Part shown: one piece after another, positions 1-6,731 of the stretch | How the letters are laid out: every line of letters starts with the position of its first letter | How positions within the stretch are numbered: the stretch's first letter is position 1 | Assembly (NCBI GenBank): GCA_021647315.1 | Contig: JAKIUY010000046.1 | Span: forward strand, 1 to 34,012 | Direction of reading: 5' to 3' | Source of the DNA: Victivallaceae bacterium | GTDB taxonomy: Bacteria > Verrucomicrobiota > Lentisphaeria > Victivallales > Victivallaceae | DNA: 34,012 nucleotides | The notes under the pieces: generated by a model | What the model saw: only the letters and a program-made list of their open reading frames with translations | Told to the model about the DNA's origin: nothing | The model's database searches: none | Translations under genes and position numbers: made by a program

Positions 1-337
1 ACTATAAACTGCCGATCCGATAAATTACCAATCATGTTATCACTCCATTCGTTTTGAGATTAATAAGAATGGAAAATATAATCATAATTGGTTCATTTCA
101 TAGATGGTTCTATTTGACGCTTACCAGATATGGTAGTAATTTATGGTAATGCCCCCTAAAGAATCGATTGTAGAGACTGCTAACCCGCCCCGCGATTTAA
201 AGATTAAAGAGGAAAAATAAAGCTTGATGTGCAGGCAGCGAACGGTGTCGTTCGCAGCTCCACATCTTTATGTTCTCGCTAAAAAATCACATAGTGATAT
301 ACGGGATGAAATATCTACCTGACAGAGCAACAGAGGA
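1..337. other. Intergenic edge region without a recognisable gene
   Basis: No convincing coding frame is visible between the window edge and the end of the minus-strand oxidoreductase gene. The only structured element I see is the hairpin at 226-266, described separately. The rest is AT-rich sequence, and a gene truncated by the window edge cannot be excluded. Confidence 0.5.
212..268 (-). terminator. Hairpin with T-rich tail, candidate terminator of the oxidoreductase gene
   Basis: An interrupted inverted repeat pairs GATGTG (226-231) with CACATC (261-266) and GCGAACG (238-244) with CGTTCGC (249-255), leaving a four-base loop. Read on the minus strand the hairpin is followed by a T-rich stretch (complement of 212-222), the arrangement of an intrinsic terminator. 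It lies about 70 bases beyond the stop codon of the minus-strand dehydrogenase. The interrupted stem could equally be a dispersed palindromic repeat. Confidence 0.4.
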
Positions 338-1396
338 TCAAACGGTTTTATTAAGTTTAACCCATTTGCCGGTTTGGCTTGATTCATAACAACCCAGGAC
401 AATTTCTACTGTGCTGCTGGCTGATGCACCAGAAACAAACGGCTGACGTTGTTCACGAATTGCGGAAATAAAATCTTTGATCTGAGCAGGATGGCCTTCT
501 CCATAATAATCTTTATTTGACGCAATCGTTTTTTCTTCCTTACACTCTTGTAGTTTTCGTGCAACTTCATCATGTAGTTCGCTTGGCGCAAACCGGTGAT
601 AAATAACCTCATTATTAAGCATTTCGACATAACCATGAGTGCCGCTGATCGAAACGACCTGACGCCATGGCTCAACACTGGATGAGGTAGCAGTGACCGT
701 GCCAAGCATCCCATTACGGAATTTCAGAATAATCGCGGCAGAATCTTCAGTCTCGATAGTCTCCTGATGCGTCATGTTTTCACAACTGGCATAAAGTTTG
801 CTGATGCCCCCGCTAAACCAGTTCACTAGGTCAATAAAATGAATCGCCTGATTAATCAGCAGCGAACCGCCTTCTTCAGCCCAGGTACCACGCCATTGGT
901 CTGTATTGTAATAACTATCAGTCCGCAGAGTTATGATGTTGAGATTTATATTTGTTAGCGTACCGAATGAACCATTATCGATCAAACTTTTAATATAACG
1001 GTTGGTTTTCTCAAAACGATGCTGAAAAATACCGCCAAAGGTAAGTTCAGGGTGTTTTTGGTGAGCTGAAACCATAGCTTCCAGACACTTTGGACTGATG
1101 CCAAGTGATTTTTCACAGAGAACATGTTTACCATGATTCAATGCTTCAATCACAATCTCAGCATGACTACCATGATCAGTACAGACCGAAACACAGTCAA
1201 TCTCAGGATCATTCAGCATTACCCGATAATCAGTATCAACCGAGGGAATGTTGTAGCGTTGAGCTATTGCTGATGCTTTTTCACTAACGAGATCACAAAC
1301 TCTAGCGACTTCGACATCGTCAAGATTGATATAGCTTTCAATATGAGAAGGGGCAATAACCCCACAACCAATAATACCGCATTTAATCTTTTTCAT
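338..1396 (-). CDS. Gfo/Idh/MocA family NAD(P)-dependent oxidoreductase
   Basis: A 352-residue protein with the layout of the Gfo/Idh/MocA family, whose members oxidise or reduce sugars, inositols and related polyols. The N-terminal Rossmann fold opens with the dinucleotide-binding motif GIIGCGVIAPSH at residues 8-19. The usual EKP motif near residue 95 is present as EKS (GKHVLCEKSLG), so the catalytic lysine is kept and the proline is replaced. The C-terminal half has the expected alpha/beta dimerisation domain, with GTWAEEGGSLLINQAIHFIDL typical of the substrate-facing region. The length is normal. The start is supported by a GGGGAAG ribosome site just upstream on the minus strand. It sits alone, 387 bases from the next gene. 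Substrate cannot be assigned. A sugar or cyclitol is likely given the glycan genes in the window. Confidence 0.93.
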   Translation of the reverse strand: MKKIKCGIIGCGVIAPSHIESYINLDDVEVARVCDLVSEKASAIAQRYNIPSVDTDYRVMLNDPEIDCVSVCTDHGSHAEIVIEALNHGKHVLCEKSLGISPKCLEAMVSAHQKHPELTFGGIFQHRFEKTNRYIKSLIDNGSFGTLTNINLNIITLRTDSYYNTDQWRGTWAEEGGSLLINQAIHFIDLVNWFSGGISKLYASCENMTHQETIETEDSAAIILKFRNGMLGTVTATSSSVEPWRQVVSISGTHGYVEMLNNEVIYHRFAPSELHDEVARKLQECKEEKTIASNKDYYGEGHPAQIKDFISAIREQRQPFVSGASASSTVEIVLGCYESSQTGKWVKLNKTV

Positions 1397-1782
1397 CCTA
1401 AAACTTCCCCGTTTTTTGAGTTTTTAATCAATAGCCATTGAATTTAATCTTCAAAATCAAGGTTACAATCTTACATTAAAAAAAACAGGAAAATTTTAGC
1501 TCGATGTTACGCAAAGCCACAACCAAAAAGATTTTTAACCACGAAAAGCACTGAAAACACGAAAAAACTACAAATGTTTAAGTTTTTGCTCCGTAAATAC
1601 TTAAATGTTATATTTCAGAAAGCGTGCAAAAAAACGAGGAAATGACGGTTAGTAATACGAAAAGTTTTGGCGCACTGGCGGAATTCACAGCTTTAGCGTG
1701 TTTTTAAGCGTATTGATTGCACGCTAAAGCAGTGAACTCCGTGAAAAAGCGTTTCCAGTAGACCTTTTCGTGTACAGTCCAG
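1397..1782. other. Intergenic region with a palindromic repeat
   Basis: No gene is visible. The stretch 1537-1568 has the wording ACCACGAAAAG..AACACGAAAAA, resembling the short ACCACGAA-type repeats common between genes in many bacterial genomes. The 1681-1740 hairpin repeat is listed separately. Confidence 0.4.
1681..1740. repeat. Palindromic intergenic repeat, family A copy 1
   Basis: The arms GCTTTAGCGTG and CACGCTAAAGC form an inverted repeat around an AT-rich centre ending AGCGTATTGATTG, bounded by TTCACAG and AGTGAAC. A second copy in the same orientation lies at 3882-3940. The two copies bracket the corrinoid-activator gene. It resembles a REP-type or miniature palindromic element. 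There is no T-tract after it on either strand, so it is not a standard terminator. Confidence 0.75.
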
Positions 1783-3663
1783 CTAATGAATCTGCGTCAT
1801 GGTCTCAGGGAAGAGTGAAGCGTCATAATTGGGCAACATCATGGCATCGACATAATTCATTTCGAATGCCGGCACCAGGTTTAACGCGACAACTTTAGGA
1901 ATAGCGGCAATTTTCCTGAACTCATCATTAACCGTATAATCAAGCAGGTTCAGATATGCCCCGGCCAGAGAACCATTGCCAATGCTACTAACTTTTTCAC
2001 GGCTAATTTCCGGTAACATGCCAATGGTTATAGCATTACCGAGATCAATATATTTGGCGAATCCACCGGCTAATACCAGTTTATCGAGATCGGCAAAAGT
2101 TTTACCACGTTCGGTCAGCATCGTCTGAAGCCCGGCATAAACTGCGCCTTTGGCTTTCAGAATCTGTTCAATATCTTTTTCAGTAACAATAATATCTTCA
2201 CCAGTTGCGCTACTGGTTTTCGGCACAAGAATGCATGAATGAACCGTATCAAACAGATAGTAACAATTCTGCTGTTTTAACAGATCAATATCAAACCGTC
2301 CCATCATATTTATCAGACCGCAACGAAATCCTTCCGCAATAAAGTCAATAATCGCGGAGCCACAAATTCCGATAGGTTTTGCATGTTCAATAGTAGAATT
2401 TTCAAAGTCCAGTTCACGGCCAAATTTAATATGTTCAATTGCACCGGCGGTTGCCCGGCAGCCACAGAGAATACCAGCACCTTCAAATGCCGGTCCGGCG
2501 GCAGCGGCAGCGGCAAACATTTTATTTTCATCCCGCACCACCATTTCACTGTTAGTGCCCAAATCAACCAGAACGCTGAGTTTGGCATCACCATCCATAT
2601 CAGTAACCCGCAAGTCGGATGTTATATCCCCACCAATATAACCTGAAATTGCCGGGACAATGGAAACAATGCCGCACGGATGCATATTCAAGCCAAGTTC
2701 ACGTGAGATCGTATCCGGAAAATCAGCGGTAACCGGTTGAAACGGCAAGGAGCCGATTCCGGTAGGTGAAATTCCCAGAAAAAGGTGGGTCATAACAGTA
2801 TTGCCGGAGACTGCCAGCCGAATAATCATTTCAGGATGTTTATCAGCCTGCTCACATGCTTCATCAATAAGTTTATTAATGGTATCATTTATCACCAGAT
2901 CCTGCATATAATTCAGGTCTTCATTACCAACACCGGCTGCTGAAATTCTGGATGCGACGTCATCAGCCCGACTCATCTGCTGATTATAGGCTGAAGCTCT
3001 GGAAATAATTTCACCGTTATTCATATCAACCAGGATCAAGGCAACTGTCGTGGTACCAATATCTACAGCCACCCCGAGGTTATCACGTGGTGTGCTATCG
3101 GCAGTTAAATCAATTATCTGCCAATAATCATTGCGACGTGCCAGACTGACTGACAATGAATTGCTCTGTTTCAACAATTCCGGCAGTTTACGCAAAACCA
3201 CCAGACAACAATCCATTTTAACGATTCCAGTCTGTTGAATAATAACGGTTTTCAGGCGTTGCCAATCAGAAACAGGCGCATCAAGTGTGGCTTCAGGAAT
3301 AGTAACATTGAGGAGTTTCGATGTTGAATTAAACTCAAAATCGCCAAGTTCAAAGTCATTATATATTTTGCCGCTGGATTTTAATATTGCGATTTCAGGA
3401 ACAACAACTGCAGCAGTTTCACTTAAAATATAGGTTCTGCATGACAGAACATTTCTAGATTCACCTTCAGTCAGTTCAAATTCTTCATCTTCACAACGAT
3501 AACGTCCAGCACCGACTTCAACAGCACATTTACCGCAAATGCCCAGACCTGAACACTGAAGATCAAGTGGAACCCCGGCCTGTTGAATCATAAATGACAG
3601 ACGGCGTTCTTTAATGATTTCGACCGAATATTCCTGTTGTGAAGTTTTTACTGTCAAAGCCAT
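1783..3663 (-). CDS. ASKHA-domain reductive activator of corrinoid proteins (RACo-like, DUF4445 family)
   Basis: A 626-residue protein. The N-terminus is a plant-type 2Fe-2S ferredoxin domain with cysteines at 37, 43, 46 and 75 (C-X5-C-X2-C...C). A linker domain follows, then a large ASKHA ATPase-like domain starting near residue 197 with GVAVDIGTTTVALILVD. Later motifs include LVDLGTNSEMV, GPAFEGAGI and LAGGFAKYIDLGNA, all typical of RACo proteins. In that family the protein uses ATP to drive electron transfer that returns oxidised Co(II) corrinoid to the active Co(I) state. The corrinoid protein encoded upstream on the same strand (4239-4856) is its obvious partner. A ribosome site AGGA lies about nine bases before the ATG. 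Length is normal and no key residue is missing. Confidence 0.93.
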   Translation of the reverse strand: MALTVKTSQQEYSVEIIKERRLSFMIQQAGVPLDLQCSGLGICGKCAVEVGAGRYRCEDEEFELTEGESRNVLSCRTYILSETAAVVVPEIAILKSSGKIYNDFELGDFEFNSTSKLLNVTIPEATLDAPVSDWQRLKTVIIQQTGIVKMDCCLVVLRKLPELLKQSNSLSVSLARRNDYWQIIDLTADSTPRDNLGVAVDIGTTTVALILVDMNNGEIISRASAYNQQMSRADDVASRISAAGVGNEDLNYMQDLVINDTINKLIDEACEQADKHPEMIIRLAVSGNTVMTHLFLGISPTGIGSLPFQPVTADFPDTISRELGLNMHPCGIVSIVPAISGYIGGDITSDLRVTDMDGDAKLSVLVDLGTNSEMVVRDENKMFAAAAAAGPAFEGAGILCGCRATAGAIEHIKFGRELDFENSTIEHAKPIGICGSAIIDFIAEGFRCGLINMMGRFDIDLLKQQNCYYLFDTVHSCILVPKTSSATGEDIIVTEKDIEQILKAKGAVYAGLQTMLTERGKTFADLDKLVLAGGFAKYIDLGNAITIGMLPEISREKVSSIGNGSLAGAYLNLLDYTVNDEFRKIAAIPKVVALNLVPAFEMNYVDAMMLPNYDASLFPETMTQIH

Positions 3664-3881
3664 GAGGTCAGTTCCTGAATGAATATTACCGGTATTACCG
3701 GAACTAAAAAAAATAAAGCAGCGTTAGCCACGAATGCACGAATGAAAAATAAACATACCCATTATGAGTAGTTTTAAATTAATTTATTTGACTCTTTAAA
3801 CTCAAATAAATGAAATAAAAGTTAAGATTTCAACCTAACTAGACGGCACTCAAAAAGGGTGAGCAAATAGCAGTATTTGTC

Positions 3882-3940
3882 GGAGTTCACAGCTTTAGCG
3901 TGTTTTTTTTGAGCGTATTGATTGCACGCTAAAGCTGTTT
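3882..3940. repeat. Palindromic intergenic repeat, family A copy 2
   Basis: Near copy of 1681-1740 in the same orientation: GAGTTCACAGCTTTAGCGTG, a T-rich tract, GAGCGTATTGATTG and CACGCTAAAGC. The spacer T-tract is slightly longer than in copy 1. The copy ends with TGTTTCAC instead of AGTGAAC. Confidence 0.75.
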
Positions 3941-4041
3941 CACTACGCTACTAAAGCCCTTGCTTCGCAAGGTCGTGCGAGGACTTACTCTTTGCTCTCC
4001 GACTGAAAATACCTTTTCGAGGCTATCTTTTTTTACTATAT

Positions 4042-4072
4042 CCCCCCAGCTCGCGCCGGGGGCTACAAAACA
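4042..4072. repeat. GC-rich palindrome
   Basis: CCCCCC AGCTCGCGCC GGGGG reads as a GC-rich inverted repeat within AT-rich surroundings, next to GGCTAC. It is the general shape of short palindromic intergenic repeats. Only one copy is seen in this window, so family status is uncertain. Confidence 0.4.
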
Positions 4073-4136
4073 TAACCTCTTCGAGGTTAAAAATATCTCG
4101 AAAACCTGTTTTAGAGTAGGAGCAAACCGCCCAGCT

Positions 4137-4177
4137 GTAAAATCGTTCGTGACAGGGATATCGCTCTTACATTTTAC
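4137..4177. repeat. Dispersed repeat, family B copy 1
   Basis: GTAAAAT and ATTTTAC close a hairpin whose interior reads TTCGTGACAGGGATATCGCT. The interior aligns with 24652-24680 and 6094-6122, which share the framework ATTCGCGAC-N-GGGA-NN-TCG. This is the most diverged, AT-shifted copy. Confidence 0.5.
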
Positions 4178-4215
4178 CCGCTTCCGTAGCAACGCAGTTG
4201 CGAAGTTTGAAGCGG
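4178..4215. repeat. Dispersed repeat, family C copy 1 (short)
   Basis: CCGCTTCCGTAGCAACGCAG..GCGAAGTTTGAAGCGG has terminal CCGCTTC/GAAGCGG arms. Longer relatives lie at 12424-12518 and, inverted, at 15718-15785. This copy lacks the ATCTGCC..ACCTGATT half seen in the others. Confidence 0.65.
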
Positions 4216-4238
4216 AATAATCCAGACGAACGTCTATG

Positions 4239-4856
4239 TTATGCAACTAGAGCGTCAACCGCCTTCACAGCTTCATTAGCATCAGAACCGTAACCATCAG
4301 CACCAATTGATTTTGCATACTCATCAGTTACCGGAGCACCACCGATAATAATTTTTACATCTTTACCTTCCAGGCCTGTAATAATTTCTTTCATATAAGG
4401 CATAGTGGTAGTCAACAGCGCACTGAGGCAGACAAATTTACAACCATCATCAACCGCCTGGCTGAATTTAGCCACATCACAATTAACGCCAAGATCATCA
4501 ACTTCATAACCAGCACCTTTAAGCATAATCGCTACCAGGTTTTTGCCAATATCATGGAGGTCACCCTTTACAGTACCGACAGCGACTTTACCGAGAGGCT
4601 CATGATCGCCTTCCGCGAGCAATGGTTCAACAATTGCCAAACCGGCCTGCATTGCACGCGCTGCAATCAGCATTTCAGGGACATAAACTTCATTTTTTGA
4701 GAAACGGTCACCCATTTCACGCATTGCCGGAATCATTGAGTCATCAAGCAGTTCAACAACTTTGCAATCTGCATCAATCGCAGCCTGAATTGTTTCCTGA
4801 ACCAAATTGCGGTTACCTTTCATGATTGCATTAAAAAGTTCTTCGTTCTTAGCCAT
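4239..4856 (-). CDS. Corrinoid (B12-binding) protein of the MtaC/MtbC type
   Basis: A 205-residue protein from the start chosen here. The N-terminal helical cap domain (about residues 1-88) is followed by a Rossmann-like B12-binding domain. The domain contains GDLHDIGKNLV, giving the cobalt-ligand motif D99-x-H101-x-x-G104, and later IIIGGAPVT. Such proteins carry the methyl group between a substrate-specific methyltransferase and a second methyltransferase in anaerobic demethylation of methanol, methylamines, betaines or methoxy-aromatics. The start at 4856 follows AGGAG at good spacing. An upstream extension to 4961 would add about 35 residues that do not resemble the family. The neighbouring reactivase (1783-3663) fits. 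No methyltransferase is present in the window, so the methyl donor is unknown. Confidence 0.94.
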   Translation of the reverse strand: MAKNEELFNAIMKGNRNLVQETIQAAIDADCKVVELLDDSMIPAMREMGDRFSKNEVYVPEMLIAARAMQAGLAIVEPLLAEGDHEPLGKVAVGTVKGDLHDIGKNLVAIMLKGAGYEVDDLGVNCDVAKFSQAVDDGCKFVCLSALLTTTMPYMKEIITGLEGKDVKIIIGGAPVTDEYAKSIGADGYGSDANEAVKAVDALVA

Positions 4857-4895
4857 TTGTACATCTCCTGTTTTTATAACTAAATAGTTGAGGCT

Positions 4896-4924
4896 ATTAT
4901 AATCGCCTCTGCCAAATAATTCAT
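4896..4924 (-). promoter_or_regulatory. Candidate promoter of the corrinoid protein gene
   Basis: A perfect TATAAT is read on the minus strand at 4901-4896, with a weak ATGAAT 17 bases upstream. This would give a leader of about 30 bases before the ATG at 4856. The -10 box is convincing and the -35 box is poor, which would suit a promoter needing an activator such as the divergent AraC-type protein. That link is inference. Confidence 0.35.
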
Positions 4925-5092
4925 CAACTATTAACTTAATCATTAGCAATCCAGGCGACAATCTGAATCAACTACGCAATAGTAAACAAACTTTCTGTTA
5001 CATTAATTTATCCTGCCAAGAATAAGATAAAAAGCTCAAAAAAAAGGAAAAGGTGCTGTATTTTTGCAAAAAGATGCGCTATATTAATATTT

Positions 5093-6028
5093 ATGAAAAA
5101 AAATGAATTAGCCAGAGATGATTACATATCTCAAACTATCGGTGCAAACATAACCTTTCACCGCATTGTCTGGGATGCGCAACAACAGCCAACAACAGTA
5201 ACCGCAGGTGGCGGAATCCGTTATCATTCTCTACCAACGGGGCCAGCAGAATTGCACTCCCATGAATTTGCTGAACTGTTTTTGATTCTCAGCGGAAAAA
5301 TAAACCACATTGTCAATGGTGAAATCCAACAACTTGGTGCTGGCGGACTGGTATTTATCCGGCCGTCCGATGTTCACGGGTTTGAAACCTGTGACTCGCC
5401 GTCAAACGAACCTTGCGAACTGGTAATCCTCTCATTTCAACTCGAAACCATGCTGCTGTTAAGCGAATATCTGGGCAATGATACTTTTCTGCGCAACTAT
5501 ACCGGCCCGGTCACCGCACCCCGTTTTAAATTATCTATTCGGGAGACTGAAGAGTTAAGTGCTGAACTGATGCAGCTCTGGGCTCTGCAAAGTCAGCATC
5601 ATGAGATGGCTAAACTGAAAATAAAGATCTTTCTTGCCAATATCCTAACCAGTTATTTTCTCGGCACTAGGCTCGACTGTGACCATTCAGCTCCTGAATG
5701 GTTACCGAAACTATGTCAAAAAATGCAACGCATGGAAAATTTCAGCGGCGGTATGACGGCAATGAAAAAACTTGCCCCCTGCACTCAGGAACATCTTTGT
5801 AAGGTATTCCGCAAACATATCGGCAAAAGCCCGACCGAATATATCAATGACATCAGAATGAAACAGGCCGCCAAAATGATTATAGAAACCGATGATAAAA
5901 TATTTTCAGTTGCCATGGATGTCGGCTGCAACAGTCTCAGCCGTTTCTACATGCTGTTCAAAAAATATTACCGTGTATCGCCAGCCCAATATCGCTCAAT
6001 TGCCCAAAATAACCATATTCCAGTGTAG
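5093..6028 (+). CDS. AraC family transcriptional regulator with cupin sensor domain
   Basis: A 311-residue protein. The N-terminal half is an AraC-type cupin domain with H55-S-H57-E58, E61, the turn G-x-x-x-H-x-V-N-G and PSDVH near 91-95. The last hundred residues are a two-helix-turn-helix DNA-binding domain. Its second HTH reads VAMDVGCNSLSRFYMLFKKYYRVSPAQYR, a clear AraC signature. It is divergent from the corrinoid protein gene, 236 bases away, so regulation of that gene is the simplest idea. No Shine-Dalgarno sequence is visible before the ATG. A TATATT sequence sits just seven bases upstream, raising the possibility of a leaderless transcript. No downstream ATG would keep the cupin fold, so the start is reasonably secure. 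Confidence 0.93.
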   Translation: MKKNELARDDYISQTIGANITFHRIVWDAQQQPTTVTAGGGIRYHSLPTGPAELHSHEFAELFLILSGKINHIVNGEIQQLGAGGLVFIRPSDVHGFETCDSPSNEPCELVILSFQLETMLLLSEYLGNDTFLRNYTGPVTAPRFKLSIRETEELSAELMQLWALQSQHHEMAKLKIKIFLANILTSYFLGTRLDCDHSAPEWLPKLCQKMQRMENFSGGMTAMKKLAPCTQEHLCKVFRKHIGKSPTEYINDIRMKQAAKMIIETDDKIFSVAMDVGCNSLSRFYMLFKKYYRVSPAQYRSIAQNNHIPV

Positions 6029-6266
6029 AATGATTTATGATGATAAATGCTGATTGATGATTTTCAAAGTATGATGTCACCTCGCAGTGACGAATTCGCG
6101 ACTGGGAGGTCGGTTCCTATATGGGGAAATTCGCTCCTTCTATGAGCCCGTTTGTCAAGTCCCAAAGCCTGTTTTTTCTCGATTTTTTTGCAATAAAATC
6201 CCATTCCTTATTTTGAAAAATAAAGATACAATACCTCTTAATCCATTAATGTTAAAAGAGTAATGA
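6029..6266. other. Intergenic region carrying a family B repeat
   Basis: No gene is visible. The section 6094-6122 matches the family B repeat. The remainder is AT-rich and leads into the transposase remnant. Confidence 0.4.
6094..6122. repeat. Dispersed repeat, family B copy 2
   Basis: ATTCGCGACTGGGAGGTCGG, continuing to 6122, aligns without gaps with 24652-24680, differing at scattered positions. The copy lies between the AraC gene and the IS630 remnant. Confidence 0.55.
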
Positions 6267-6470
6267 TTGTTTTTATTAAATAAGTTATCAAAATTTATTT
6301 TGAAAAATTATGCCCTCTGGCAAAGCATTCCGCCAGGAAAGCAACTGGTCCAGAAAATAGATGAGTTTGTAAAATGCTATAACCCAAAAACAAAACCATT
6401 TGTATGGACTGCAACTGCGGAAGAAATTCTGAAAAAAATTCAACGACTTTGTGAAAAACTTACGGGATGA
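6267..6470 (+). pseudogene. C-terminal remnant of an IS630-family transposase
   Basis: The last 45 or so residues read KIDEFVKCYN..KPFVWTATAEEILKKIQRLCEKLTG, which is the characteristic C-terminal tail of IS630-type DDE transposases. Everything before it is missing. The first codons (TTG start, LLNKLSKFILKN) do not look like transposase and are probably chance frame. The catalytic DDE residues are absent, so this cannot be active. Downstream, TTTACGCTGTAAATTTATGAGACAGCACACTAG-type wording near 6474-6505 may preserve the right end of the element, but no matching left end was found. Confidence 0.8.
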
Positions 6471-6731
6471 TTATTTACGCTGTAAATTTATGAGACAGCA
6501 CACTAGGGTAAGTTGGCTGATATTAAACAGTTTAGGCAATTGTATTTTCGATGATATGTCATACATTGTCCACAGTTAATTATTATAACCAGTTGCAATG
6601 GGTTGCCAATTACGGGAGCAGTTGGACTAATTTAGCTTGATAACTTAATTTTACTTTCTAATTTCAGCTTAAAATGCCGAAAAGATGAACTGAATCTTAC
6701 CCGGACGGGTATACGAACTTTGGATATAATT
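6471..6731. other. Intergenic region, probable IS right end then AT-rich spacer
   Basis: No gene is seen. The first 35 bases may belong to the degraded IS630 element. The rest is AT-rich leader sequence for the glycosyltransferase-kinase pair. Confidence 0.35.

Larger units (their letters stand above)
3664..4238. other. Intergenic region packed with short palindromes
   Basis: No coding frame in this 575-base stretch looks real. Frames on both strands here are repeats read as protein. It holds four distinct palindromic repeats in a row: family A copy 2 (3882-3940), a CCCCCGGCG-type palindrome near 4042-4072, family B copy 1 (4137-4177) and family C copy 1 (4178-4215). A short CACGAATGCACGAATG stretch near 3729-3746 also looks repetitive. 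The region looks like a nesting site for intergenic repeats between the two corrinoid genes. Confidence 0.55.

Noticed and set aside
3929..4246. A 105-codon minus-strand frame and a plus-strand frame in the same gap
   Set aside because: The frames run through four palindromic repeats and have no domain, ribosome site or family resemblance.
4857..4961. N-terminal extension of the corrinoid protein
   Set aside because: The internal ATG at 4856 has a clear AGGAG site and matches the family's start, whereas the extension does not resemble the family.
4857..5092. Cobalamin riboswitch ahead of the corrinoid genes
   Set aside because: No B12-box-like sequence or large conserved structured leader could be seen in this short divergent gap.
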